DNA of 64,000 bases, taken from the NCBI GenBank assembly GCA_965249005.1, contig CBDFLD010000019.1, forward strand, positions 248,001 through 312,000, written 5' to 3'. A model generated the notes under the pieces. The model saw only the letters and a program-made list of their open reading frames with translations. It searched no databases and was not told the origin of the DNA. This document shows positions 46,537-55,010 of the stretch, piece after piece (position 1 is the stretch's first letter; each line of letters begins with the position of its first letter). The position numbers were made by a program, and so were the translations under genes. This stretch comes from CBDFLD01 sp965249005. GTDB lineage: Bacteria > Acidobacteriota > UBA6911.

Positions 46537-48282
46537 TCACACATCGACCACCACGTTGGTCTTAGGCTTGGAGCAGCAGATCAGGGCCGATCCCTGAGGG
46601 GGCACATCCATTGGCTCAATAAGGTAATCTACTTCACCCTCCTCGAGCTTGCACATACAGGTATGACATATGCCAGACCGGCAGCTGTAATCCGGGCTCA
46701 ATCCTTTTGCTTCGGCTAAGTCGAGTATGCTTTCATAAGACGGATTCCAATTTGCCTTTATACCCGACTTGGAGAAAGTTACCTCGAGTTCTTCGCAACA
46801 CTCAGTGGCTGCGGCGACACGCTTGGGTTTGGCGACCTTTGTCCTCTCAGTCAAAGCAGACGCCGGGCCGAAAAACTCGTAATGAATTCGCGACTCGGAC
46901 ACGCCCCACTCCAGCAGTCCATTGAATAGCGATTTCATGAAGGGCGTGGGACCACACAAGTAAAAATCTAGATCGTTGCCGGGCAATAGACGCTTCAGGA
47001 GGGCGATGTCCACATGGCCTTGTTCGTCATAGTCGCGCCCCATGACGTCTTCTGACGAGGGCTTGCTATATCTAATGTGGACATGGACATTGCTGTTTGC
47101 TTCAGCTATTCGCCGAACATGTGCGCCTAGTGCGTGCTCCCGCTTGTTTCGGCTGCCATGAATAAACCAGGTCGGCCGCTTTGAGCCCCCCTCGACTATT
47201 GCATTCAACATGCTAACCAAAGGGGTCAGCCCAACACCCGCGCTCAGCAGGACAACGCCGTCTTCTCCTTGAGGGTCGAGGAAGAACTTACCTCTTGGGG
47301 ATTTGGCGAAGAGTTTTGACCCTTCTCTCACTTCATCAAAAAAGTAATTAGAGGAAACCCCAGGGTAAACGTCCGGTCGGTCCGGTGGTGCCAGTTCTCT
47401 CTTGATGGTCAGTCGATAGTAGTCCTTATTGGGGCTGTCCGATAGGGAGTATGTTCGCAAAACAGGTTTGTACTGCCCTCGTATGTCCAATTTCAGGGGC
47501 AGAAACTGGCCCGGCAAAAAGGTTGTCAGCGGCTCGCCGTCCTCCGGCACAAGGTAAAAGGAGGTGATCGTTTCGCTCTCCGGCACCTTGCGATTCACAA
47601 TGAATGTTCTTAGTTGCTCCTGAGTAGAAGTTGCGAGCTTAGCCTTGGCTAAGCGTTCTTCGAAGGTGACTCGCCAACCTGGGGGAAGCGCTGGAACACG
47701 GAGAGATTTTCTGAATCCATCAATGTTATCCTTGTCGAAGTACATGAGCTTGTTGACCTCGACAATCGTCAGGCTTACTGGGTCCATCTTCACCTTCTCG
47801 ATAGCATCGCCGGCGCCAACCTCACCTTCCTCCAGCACTCGAAAATAAAAACCAAGCCTACCGCTTTGGAGGATCCGACCGTAAAAGCCTTCAACATTCA
47901 TCTTGATGGCCAGTTTGTAACATGGGACTCGAGGTTGGGTGACTTCGAAAAGCGCTGTTCCTATTCGGAAAACATCGCCAACGTGAACATCTTCATCCAG
48001 CATTCGATCCACAGTGAAGTTTTCGCCGAACTGTCCATACTGGAAATCGGTCCTTCCTAGCTCACGCTTCCAGTAATCATAGTTGTCAAAGGAATACACG
48101 TATACGGCTCTAAATTCTCCGCCGTGACCAATCAGGTCCGCCTGACCGTCACCATCAATATTCAAAGCCTTGACCTTTACCCGTCCCTCGACAGGCACTT
48201 TAAAAATGCCAGTACGAACAGTCTTTCCTTTGAAAGTGATCTCTTTCGGAAGGGATACATTCACAGAGAGTAGCTTCATCAT
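46537..48282 (-). CDS. MOSC domain / ferredoxin reductase / 2Fe-2S ferredoxin fusion
   Basis: A 581-residue cytoplasmic electron-transfer protein. Residues 1-165 are a MOSC domain (IGHGGEFRAVYVYS, FGENFTVDRM, and the sulfur-carrying-type Cys in PRVPCYKLA). Residues about 235-480 are a ferredoxin-NADP reductase module with RTYSLSDSPN (flavin binding), LLSAGVGLTPLVSML (NAD(P) binding) and DFYLCGPTPFM. Residues 495-581 are a plant-type 2Fe-2S domain with CRSGICHTC and a final Cys in ALICCSKP. The order matches the YiiM/YcbX-like MOSC plus vanillate-reductase-type fusions. It could pass electrons to a molybdenum enzyme or reduce N-hydroxylated compounds. The start is MM at 48282/48279. Confidence 0.93.
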   Translation of the reverse strand: MMKLLSVNVSLPKEITFKGKTVRTGIFKVPVEGRVKVKALNIDGDGQADLIGHGGEFRAVYVYSFDNYDYWKRELGRTDFQYGQFGENFTVDRMLDEDVHVGDVFRIGTALFEVTQPRVPCYKLAIKMNVEGFYGRILQSGRLGFYFRVLEEGEVGAGDAIEKVKMDPVSLTIVEVNKLMYFDKDNIDGFRKSLRVPALPPGWRVTFEERLAKAKLATSTQEQLRTFIVNRKVPESETITSFYLVPEDGEPLTTFLPGQFLPLKLDIRGQYKPVLRTYSLSDSPNKDYYRLTIKRELAPPDRPDVYPGVSSNYFFDEVREGSKLFAKSPRGKFFLDPQGEDGVVLLSAGVGLTPLVSMLNAIVEGGSKRPTWFIHGSRNKREHALGAHVRRIAEANSNVHVHIRYSKPSSEDVMGRDYDEQGHVDIALLKRLLPGNDLDFYLCGPTPFMKSLFNGLLEWGVSESRIHYEFFGPASALTERTKVAKPKRVAAATECCEELEVTFSKSGIKANWNPSYESILDLAEAKGLSPDYSCRSGICHTCMCKLEEGEVDYLIEPMDVPPQGSALICCSKPKTNVVVDV

Positions 48283-48413
48283 TTAGTCTCCACGTCGAAT
48301 GCTCCATACTTTGCCTATCCGGGCCTCTCTGTCGGCGTATCGCCCGGTCCTGGGAGAGGAGTTTTTCTCCCACCGGCGCAGCACATCGAACCGTCTATAA
48401 GGGCAAATCTGTC

Positions 48414-48599
48414 TCATAGGGTCCGGAATATTACAAAAGCCTCTCGTCCAAGCTCCTTGTCCAGGAAGACTTGGGAGACCGGGTCGGTGCGGTTGGGCTG
48501 GGGATCTGCCTTGGTGTACGGAAAGACGAGGTCTTTGCGAGATGTACGGACTTCGAATGCCTTCTTCCGATTGTTGCAAACCACCGAACGGATTTTCAT
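48414..48599 (-). pseudogene. truncated small conserved protein
   Basis: The ATG at 48599 has a strong GGAGGG just upstream and opens a 61-codon frame. It reads MKIRSVVCNNRKKAFEV, then FPYTKADPQPNRTDPV, then VFLDKELGREAFVI, before stopping. I recall longer relatives of about 120-150 residues with the FPY.K..P.P...D.V...F.D.ELGREAF pattern and a C-terminal helical region. The downstream part is not found in any frame up to the next gene, so this is most likely a 5' remnant. It may still be translated. It lies between the PhoD-like gene and the MOSC fusion on the same strand. Confidence 0.5.
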
Positions 48600-48715
48600 A
48601 GTTCGCCCTCCGCTTGGAGCTACCGTGTAAGGTAACACTTGCCAATCTGGGTTGTTGAAATTTACACTTGTTTCCTCAGACCCGAAAGACGCACGCAAGC
48701 GGCGCAGATTGAGTT

Positions 48716-50333
48716 CTAATGCTGTGACCCCATGCCACTGCGTGGAAACGTGCTGGTGCGGAAAGGCTGGAGCGTGTCGATGACCTCTTCCCCTTGGTCG
48801 GGAAGCCAGCGGAAGTAGCGCACCGTCACCTTTTCTGTCTCGAAATCGGCGATGACGAAACCGTTCTGCTCGATGCATGGAAGGGATTCCGTCATTCCCA
48901 GATCAATCGCAGGTTGTCCCACGACATTTCGGACGGCGGAGGGCCATCCGGTGCCGGTGCTGATGGGTCCGGTGAGGATGCTGACAACCGGGTTCTTACT
49001 CACGTCATGTTCACCGCTCCGGTAAATGATGCCTTCGGCGAGACTGTGCAGATCGCCGTTGAGAAAAAGCGGGAGGCGGTTCATTTCAGACGCCGATTGC
49101 AGGATACGGTCATGTTGCTCCAGCCAGCCATCTTGCCAGAAAAACTTAGGTTTCTTCGTTGTCAGCTTGCCTCGGCGATCGGGGCTATCGGGGAGGACAT
49201 CGGGGTACCATTCTCCCCACTTCCCCGCGGTCCAGCCGAACGGGACCGACGGCGCATGGACAACGTATCTCAACTGGTCGTCCTTCATGCGGTGAGTGAG
49301 CCAGTTCTCCGCCTCGGGGGGGATGAACGTTCCTACAGAGCCCTTGAGCGTCAAGAATCGGCGGCAATCCCAAAGCAGCAGTTCCAGAAGGCGGCCGTAA
49401 CGCAGTGTGCCGAAGGCCTCGCTCAACCCGGCGGGGCGATCACCGGCCGCTGTTCCGCCAAGACCGAGCGGCCGTTTTGGATCCGGTAGGAACTCCGGGT
49501 AGTAAAGCCGCTGAGAGGCGCGTGCCGCCCGCAGCATGAATGGATCTGGAGGGAAAGAGACCAGAAAAGGTACGGCCACGTCTCCCTCGAAATAGTCGTG
49601 GTCATCCTGGAGAAAAAAAGACCGGGACGGAACGCAATAGAGTTCCATAGAGGTCGGCAATTTGAGGGCCGACCGCTCGTTTGAGCACCCGTTCGTTGCT
49701 GAATCCCAGCACCGGCAACGATCGGTCGAAATCCCCGCTCAGGGCCATGGCCTCCGGAATGCTTCGGATGCCGCGGCCGCGCGCGCCCGTGCTCTGATCC
49801 CAGTAGACATGGTCGCCGTTGGCCACCACAGCCTGGGGATTAAAGGAAAGGCCTCGCTGGACCAGGCGCCGGCGTGCACTGAGAGAAATGAACTGCTTTT
49901 TTCCGCCCTTCTTCAACTCTTCACGGCCACCGGCACACGTGTACATGAGAAGACGGAGCTGTCCGACCTCGGCTTCCGGAGTCGGGAACGTGCGCAACGG
50001 CCAAGGATCGCACAGTCGATTGCCCCCCGACTCGGCCAGCGAAAGCTCATAGAGAGTATCCGCCTCGAGCCGGGGCGCATCGAACATCCAGAAGTAACCG
50101 TCGGTGTCGGTGCGAACAGCTCGAACAGTTCGTTGCCCGATTTTCAAGACGGGTGCGGCGTCGAGCGGTTCTCGAACCGAGATCTTGATGAGAAAGCGAT
50201 CATGACTGGCGGTCGGCAGTATGTGGGCGACCTTCTTGTCGGCCGGCCCGCCCGGGCTGCGCTCGCGCGAGAGAAGATCACGATAACTCAGATATGGGAC
50301 CGGGGCTTTTGCGAGGAACTCTCTTCGTTTCAT
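48716..50333 (-). pseudogene. PhoD-like alkaline phosphatase/phosphodiesterase, frameshifted at a T7 run
   Basis: The ATG at 50333 (GGGGAGC upstream) begins a protein with an N-terminal KRREFLAK export-type motif. The first frame has a fibronectin-like N-terminal part, then LRLLMYTCAGG, VVANGDHVYWDQ (metal-ligand Asp-His) and ends RSVPVFFSPG. The second frame reads SRSFFLQDDHDYFEGD, completing the PhoD catalytic motif DDHDYF, and later NRLPLFLNGDLHS with the last metal-ligand His, to 48716. Removing one base from the seven T (49613-49619 as A on the plus strand) joins them exactly as PVFFLQDDHDYF. Either the gene is phase-switched or decayed at this homopolymer, or the base count is an assembly error. 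Confidence 0.82.
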
Positions 50334-50378
50334 TCTTGCTCCCCTTTGCGTCACGCTCACCGCCATCCGCTGTCCGTG

Positions 50379-50944
50379 TCAACTCAAAACCCGGGTGGTC
50401 CTTTTCTTCACTAGGTCCCAATCGATTTCGAAACCGAGTCCGGGTGCTTCCGGAGCGTGAACGTAACCCTCACGGTCCACGACGATATCCTCGAGGAGGC
50501 CATAGGACTCCAGATCGTGTGGCAGCAGCACCTCGAAGTAATCGCAATTCATCGAAGCCATCGTTACGTGGAGGTTGGCCACGTTGTTGAGGGCGTTGCC
50601 GGCATGATGAATCTCGCATTTCATCCCAAAAGCCTCCGCCAGGTGCATGATCTTCACAAGCGGAGTGATGCCTCCCTTCAACGCCGCATCCGCCCGCAAG
50701 ATGTCGGTCGCCTTCTGGGTGATATAGGGCTGCAGACCGTACGGTCCGCCGTGCGCCAGTTCGGTCGCCATCACGGGAATATCCAGTTCCGCGCACAGCT
50801 TGGCGTTTCCGTATACGTCGGTTCGCGGCAGTGGGTCTTCGTACCAGTAGTAATCCAGTTCTTCGATCGCCCGTCCCACACGGACGGCATCTTCGAACCC
50901 ATAGGCCCACATGGAATCGAGCATCAGTACCATCGGACTGTTAC
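50379..50944 (-). pseudogene. enolase-superfamily (MR/MLE) protein, C-terminal part
   Basis: The 3' half of a mandelate racemase/muconate lactonizing-type gene, cut off by an IS21-type element. SNSPMVLMLDSMWAY holds the first metal-ligand Asp, YYWYEDPLP the second (Glu), and PVMATELAHGGP the third; CEIHHAGNALNNVANLH has the His expected at the end of strand 7. The N-terminal half is at 54217-54971; IVS and NSP join without lost residues. The internal ATG is not a real start. Confidence 0.88.
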
Positions 50945-51193
50945 TGATCGCTTAAAACCGCACTTTTCTGAACAAACGCCGAGATAACAAGCCTCAACAT
51001 CATCGGCGCCGTAGGCGCCTCCTCAAGTTTTTCTCAATAGGTTATGCTGTTTTCGGGTGTGGAAGAGGACCCCGACCGCCATTAACAATCGGGGTCCGTT
51101 GGCGGCTCTCTTTGGAAGAGCTACCAAACCATCAGATGTTCGTAGCCTGCCATGATTTGTGGCCGTTGTCCAGTTCCCACCCCTGGGAATGGG

Positions 51194-51616
51194 ATGACGG
51201 TCACCTCCGAAGTTACCTTTCGTCAAGGGTTTTGCCGAGCTGACGGCTGCGGGGCGCTTTTCTGGATCTGTCGCTGCTGTGACCGTGGACAGCAGTACTG
51301 CAGTTGTCGCTGTCGTAGCAAAGCGCGCCGGAAGCAACGTCGCAAGGCCAATCGCCTGCATCAACAAAGCCCCGAAGGAAGATTGGATCACAGAGACCGT
51401 CAGCGAGCGTACCGGCGTCGACGAGCCATGGCCCGCGTGACGGATCCAGGTAGCCGAAGCGAGCTTCGTTCTGGCAGGATCGCTGCGCGCGAAGCGCAAG
51501 TACAACGTGATGAGAAAGTTCAAACACACACCACATCTACGATTTCCGGCCCTATCACCTGCATGGTTTGCGGTCGAGCGGGCCAGCTCATCGATGTGTT
51601 TCATGGATGGAGATGA
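51194..51616 (+). CDS. IS21-associated zinc-ribbon accessory protein
   Basis: A 140-residue protein, Arg-rich, with FCRADGCGALFWICRCCDRG, then QQYCSCRCRSKARRKQRRKA, i.e. a cysteine cluster C-x4-C-x6-C-x2-C...C-x3-C that should bind zinc. A basic GRLDHRDRQRAYRRRR segment follows, and a second CMVCGRAG knuckle near the end. I recall similar short proteins encoded next to IS21-like transposases in environmental bacteria; their role is not described. A start at 51152 is also possible. It precedes istA by three bases. A DNA-binding or transposition-regulating role is inferred from composition. Confidence 0.65.
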   Translation: MTVTSEVTFRQGFCRADGCGALFWICRCCDRGQQYCSCRCRSKARRKQRRKANRLHQQSPEGRLDHRDRQRAYRRRRAMARVTDPGSRSELRSGRIAAREAQVQRDEKVQTHTTSTISGPITCMVCGRAGQLIDVFHGWR

Positions 51617-51619
51617 AAC

Positions 51620-53104
51620 ATGATTGCAGCCGAGACCGTGGCACACATCCGTCGCTTGTTCTATGCCGAGCATTGGAAGATTGGAACCATCGCGCAAGAA
51701 CTGGGACTTCACCGGGATACGGTACGAACCGCCCTGCAAACCGATCGATTCAATCGAGCCAAGATCCTTCGTCCCAGTCTCACGGATCCCTACATCGACT
51801 TTATCAAGGAGACTTTGGAGAAGTATCCGCGCCTACGAACGACTCGTATCTATGAGATGATTCGGGATCGAGGCTATACCGGCAGTGTCGTGATACTCCG
51901 GAGAGTCGTCGCCCGTCTCCGCCCTGTTCACCGAGAAGCCTTCTTACGGCTGCGAACATTTCCTGGCGAGCAGGGCCAAGTCGATTGGGCACATTTTGGA
52001 GCCGTTGCAATCGGCCGTGCCCGTCGTCGGTTGTCCTGCTTCGTTCTTACACTTTCTTATTCCCGAGCCCTTTATCTGGAGTTCTTCTTCGATCAAACCC
52101 TGGAGAACTTCTTGCGCGGTCACGTCCGGGCCTTCGACTCATGGTCGGGCTGCCCTCGTGTCATATTAAGCGACAATCTGAAGTCGGCCGTGCTGGAACG
52201 CCACGGCGATGCCGTGCACTTTCATCCTCGGCTGATTGAGCTTTGTGCTCACTATCATTTTGCCACTCGCCCGTGCCAAGTGGCCCGTGGCAATCAGAAA
52301 GGGCGTGTCGAAAGAACCATCCAGTACATCCGACACTCTTTCTTTGCCGCACGCCGCTTCACCACCCTGGAGGACTTCAACCGTCAAGCGCTTCTGTGGC
52401 GCGACGAAATCGCTCATCGACGTCCCTGGCCCGGAGACCAGTCCCGCACCGTTGAGCAAATCTTCGAAGAAGAGGAAAAACCTCGATTGCTTCCACTGCC
52501 GGTGCATTCCTTCGATACCGATCTGGTGGTACCGGTTCGATCGCGCAAGACCATCTATATCCGTTTTGATCTCAACGACTACTCGATTCCACACACGGCC
52601 GTGGGTCGAGCACTCACTCTGGCAGCATCACAGGACACTGTACGCATTCTCGATGGCGCAACCGAAATCGCCCGACACCGCCGCTCCTACAACCGCCATG
52701 ACGCCGTCCTGGATCCGGCGCATCAAGAAGCACTGCTACAAGAGAAGCGCAAAGCCATCGGCGCTACTCCTGGAGGCCGTCTTGCTCAATCGGTACCTGA
52801 AAGCGAAGCCTTGATCGCGGCTGCCTTCCAGCGGGGAGAGTCCGCCGGCGGGCAAACCACTCAGCTATCTCAGCTCTTGGAGGATTATGGAGCCACGGAA
52901 CTACAAGTCGCCGTTCGGGAAGCACTCCAGCGGCAGACGCCTCGGGCTTCTTCGGTTGCCTTCATTCTACAGAAACATCGCCGCTCCCAACAGCGTCGTC
53001 ATCTACTACCTGTCGATCTGACTCGTCGTCCCGATCTTGCCAACCTCAACGTCCAACCCCACAACTTGGAGGCCTACGATGACCTCTCCGACCGTGACGA
53101 ATAA
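51620..53104 (+). CDS. istA: IS21-family transposase IstA
   Basis: A 494-residue DDE transposase. The N-terminal helix-turn-helix region (EHWKIGTIAQELGLHRDTVR) recognises the ends. The rve-type catalytic core has Asp in GQVDWAHFG (about 121), Asp in RVILSDNLKSAV (about 187) and Glu in KGRVERTIQYIRHSFF (about 235). A beta-barrel and a helical C-terminus that contacts IstB follow. GGAGATGAAAC precedes the ATG. It overlaps the istB start by 26 bases. Complete and probably active. Confidence 0.95.
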   Translation: MIAAETVAHIRRLFYAEHWKIGTIAQELGLHRDTVRTALQTDRFNRAKILRPSLTDPYIDFIKETLEKYPRLRTTRIYEMIRDRGYTGSVVILRRVVARLRPVHREAFLRLRTFPGEQGQVDWAHFGAVAIGRARRRLSCFVLTLSYSRALYLEFFFDQTLENFLRGHVRAFDSWSGCPRVILSDNLKSAVLERHGDAVHFHPRLIELCAHYHFATRPCQVARGNQKGRVERTIQYIRHSFFAARRFTTLEDFNRQALLWRDEIAHRRPWPGDQSRTVEQIFEEEEKPRLLPLPVHSFDTDLVVPVRSRKTIYIRFDLNDYSIPHTAVGRALTLAASQDTVRILDGATEIARHRRSYNRHDAVLDPAHQEALLQEKRKAIGATPGGRLAQSVPESEALIAAAFQRGESAGGQTTQLSQLLEDYGATELQVAVREALQRQTPRASSVAFILQKHRRSQQRRHLLPVDLTRRPDLANLNVQPHNLEAYDDLSDRDE

Positions 53105-53852
53105 CCTTGCCACCCAACTCGCCGGCATCGGTCTGAATGCCACTTCTGAATCCCTGGAAGACTTCATCGCCCGGGCTACCAAGGGTCGTTGGAGTCCTCG
53201 TGTAATGCTCGAGGAGCTGTTGCAGGCCGAAGCTCGAGAGCGTGGCCGCCGCAGTCTCGAGCGCCGCCTGAAACGCTCCCGCATCGGCCGCTTCAAACCG
53301 CTGGCGGATTTCGATTGGAATTGGCCAAAGAAAATCGATCGCCAGGTCATCGAACGCGCCCTCACTCTGGATTTCATCCCGGATGGTCGCAACTTTGTCC
53401 TACTCGGTGCCAACGGTCTGGGCAAGACCATGATTACCAAAAACATTGCCCACGCTGCTGTGCTGGCCGGCTATTCCGTCCTGTTTCGTACGGCTGCCGA
53501 CCTGATCGAAGATCTCCAATGTGATTCCCCGGAACTCCGAAGAAGAAAGTTCCAATCCTACGCCCGCCCTCACCTTCTGTGCGTAGACGAAGTCGGGTAT
53601 CTCTCCTATGACAACCATGCCGCGGATCTGCTGTACGAAGTCGTCAACCGGCGCTATGAGCATCGATCCATCGTTATAAGTACAAATAGAGCCTTTCGAG
53701 AATGGAACGAGGTCTTTCCCAATGCCGCTTGCATTGCCACGCTCTTGGATCGTCTCACTCACCATGCCGATGTGACCGTCATTGAAGGACGTAGCTATCG
53801 GATTCGAGAGAGCGAGCAGGAAGCCTCCGCGCGGAGGAAAAAGAAACGTTAG
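53079..53852 (+). CDS. istB: IS21-family ATPase IstB
   Basis: A 257-residue AAA+ helper ATPase that assists IstA in target selection. Walker A is GANGLGKTM (about 110), Walker B LLCVDEVGYLSY, sensor-1 VISTNRAFREW, and the C-terminal arginine-bearing helix reads LLDRLTHHADV. The ATG at 53079 with GGAGG upstream overlaps the end of istA, as is usual for this pair; an upstream in-frame ATG at 53037 is less likely. Confidence 0.95.
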   Translation: MTSPTVTNNLATQLAGIGLNATSESLEDFIARATKGRWSPRVMLEELLQAEARERGRRSLERRLKRSRIGRFKPLADFDWNWPKKIDRQVIERALTLDFIPDGRNFVLLGANGLGKTMITKNIAHAAVLAGYSVLFRTAADLIEDLQCDSPELRRRKFQSYARPHLLCVDEVGYLSYDNHAADLLYEVVNRRYEHRSIVISTNRAFREWNEVFPNAACIATLLDRLTHHADVTVIEGRSYRIRESEQEASARRKKKR

Positions 53853-53857
53853 AACCC

Positions 53858-54220
53858 GTGCCGTCCAATCGCATTCAATACGTAAAGATTGTTGTTGATC
53901 TCTACGCCCAGCTGCCTGAGACTCCACAACGGCCTCGTCGGCAAGACTATCAACTCGCTTATCAGCTCTATGATCGTCGGGTTCCGCTTTCGGTCATAGA
54001 ATCGAGCTTACTCCTGACTTCCGCTCGTCGGTTACTCCGTGATCCACAGGCACGCAGGCTATCGCCTATCCGGTCCCTGTATTACTTTCTCCCGGTCATT
54101 GAGGAATTACTTCAGAATCCTATCTCGGCAGACTACGTGAGGTATCTTCGAATCAAACTGCGCCTGAAAACCTCTCTACCGGCGCCCGTTCAGAAAACTG
54201 CGGTTTCACGCGATCGCTAA
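53858..54220 (+). CDS. IS21-associated small helical accessory protein
   Basis: A 120-residue protein starting from GTG at 53858, five bases after istB. It begins YVKIVVDLYAQLPETPQRP and has a DYQLAYQLYDRRVPLSVIES segment resembling a winged helix or DnaD-type helical domain, then LSPIRSLYYFLPVIEEL. I recall proteins with LPxTPxRPxRxD and SPIRSLHYFLPV in IS21-like settings without known function. Its last codons run through the right inverted repeat and the TAA stop sits at the element's tip, so its C-terminus may change with each insertion site. Confidence 0.65.
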   Translation: MPSNRIQYVKIVVDLYAQLPETPQRPRRQDYQLAYQLYDRRVPLSVIESSLLLTSARRLLRDPQARRLSPIRSLYYFLPVIEELLQNPISADYVRYLRIKLRLKTSLPAPVQKTAVSRDR

Positions 54221-54971
54221 CAATCGGACCGACCGCCTTCCGAACGGCGCGACAGAGCTCGATATCCTCGCGTGGGTTCTTGCGAGGGTGGAGCTTATAG
54301 GCTTGCCAGCCCAGTGTTCGGTAATGCTGAGCCTCCTCAGGATACCGTTCGGCCTCCATGAGTGGGGCGGAGCTGGCGTAGGCCGGAACCTTGTTGCGAC
54401 AGGTTCCGAGCAACCGATGGATCGGCTGCCCCATGATTTTGCCTGCCAGGTCCCATAAGGCGATGTCCAGAGGGGCGACGACATGAGGCAGGATAAAGTC
54501 ACCCAGGTTCCACATCGTGTGCCAGTGTCGGCCGATGTCCAGGGGGTTCTGACCCATCAGCGCCGGCTTGAAGTACTCGAGAACGTCGCCGGCCCAGCGA
54601 TTGCCGCTCATCCGGTGAGCGCCCAGGAAAGCATGCCCCTCGCCCCCGTCGCCGGTCCGCACAGTCACGAGCCCTAGCTCCACTTCACGTTTCCGAGCTC
54701 GTCCGTCATGGTCCAAGCCGGGTGACACCGGCCAGGTGAACATGCGAATGTCCACTTCGCTGATGCGAAGTCCGCCGAGTCCCTTCTTCTTCTCTCCGGC
54801 GAGGACGGATTCGGTCTGGTCGAAAGCGTATCCACGACCCGACGACAGGCTCGCGCCGAGGCCGACCGCACCCGCGAGCAGCGAACGCCTCCCGATGCTT
54901 GCCGGTTTTGCAGATCCTTTTCGTTTGGACTGACTCCCGGGACTGTTTCTCATCGGATCTCGTGTGGACAT
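54217..54971 (-). pseudogene. enolase-superfamily (MR/MLE) protein, Tat-exported, N-terminal part
   Basis: The 5' half of the gene split by the IS21-type element. The ATG at 54971 has AGGAGG five bases upstream. A Tat signal (SIGRRSLLAGAVGLG) is followed by the capping domain (ISEVDIRMFTWPVSP, GLVTVRTGDGGEG) and the barrel start with VAPLDIALWDLAGKIMGQP. The catalytic KxK motif appears as YKLHP, with His for the second Lys. After VGPIVS the frame enters the transposon and continues 18 codons from its terminal repeat. A Tat-exported MR/MLE protein is uncommon; the neighbouring PhoD-like and CehA-like genes suggest a periplasmic degradation set. Confidence 0.88.
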
Positions 54972-55010
54972 TCCTGCCTCCTGTCGCCCCGATGTGATAT
55001 CAACGTTCCG

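Larger units (their letters stand above)
50945..54217. mobile_element. IS21-family element, about 3.3 kb, with two accessory genes
   Basis: Inverted repeats bound the element. The left end reads GATCGCTTAAAACCGCACTT and the right end, read inwards, GATCGCGTGAAACCGCAGTT. Both continue with TTCTGAAC. Inside are, on one strand, a zinc-ribbon protein, IstA, IstB and a small protein whose stop codon lies at the right tip. The two flanks together restore an enolase-superfamily gene. No exact target duplication was found (GTTAC against CTAAC at the tips). Typical IS21 elements carry only istA and istB, so the two additional genes are noteworthy. Confidence 0.88.

Noticed and set aside
50933..50955. 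Clear target-site duplication for the IS21-type element
   Set aside because: The flanks (GTTAC and CTAAC) do not match exactly, so none is claimed.
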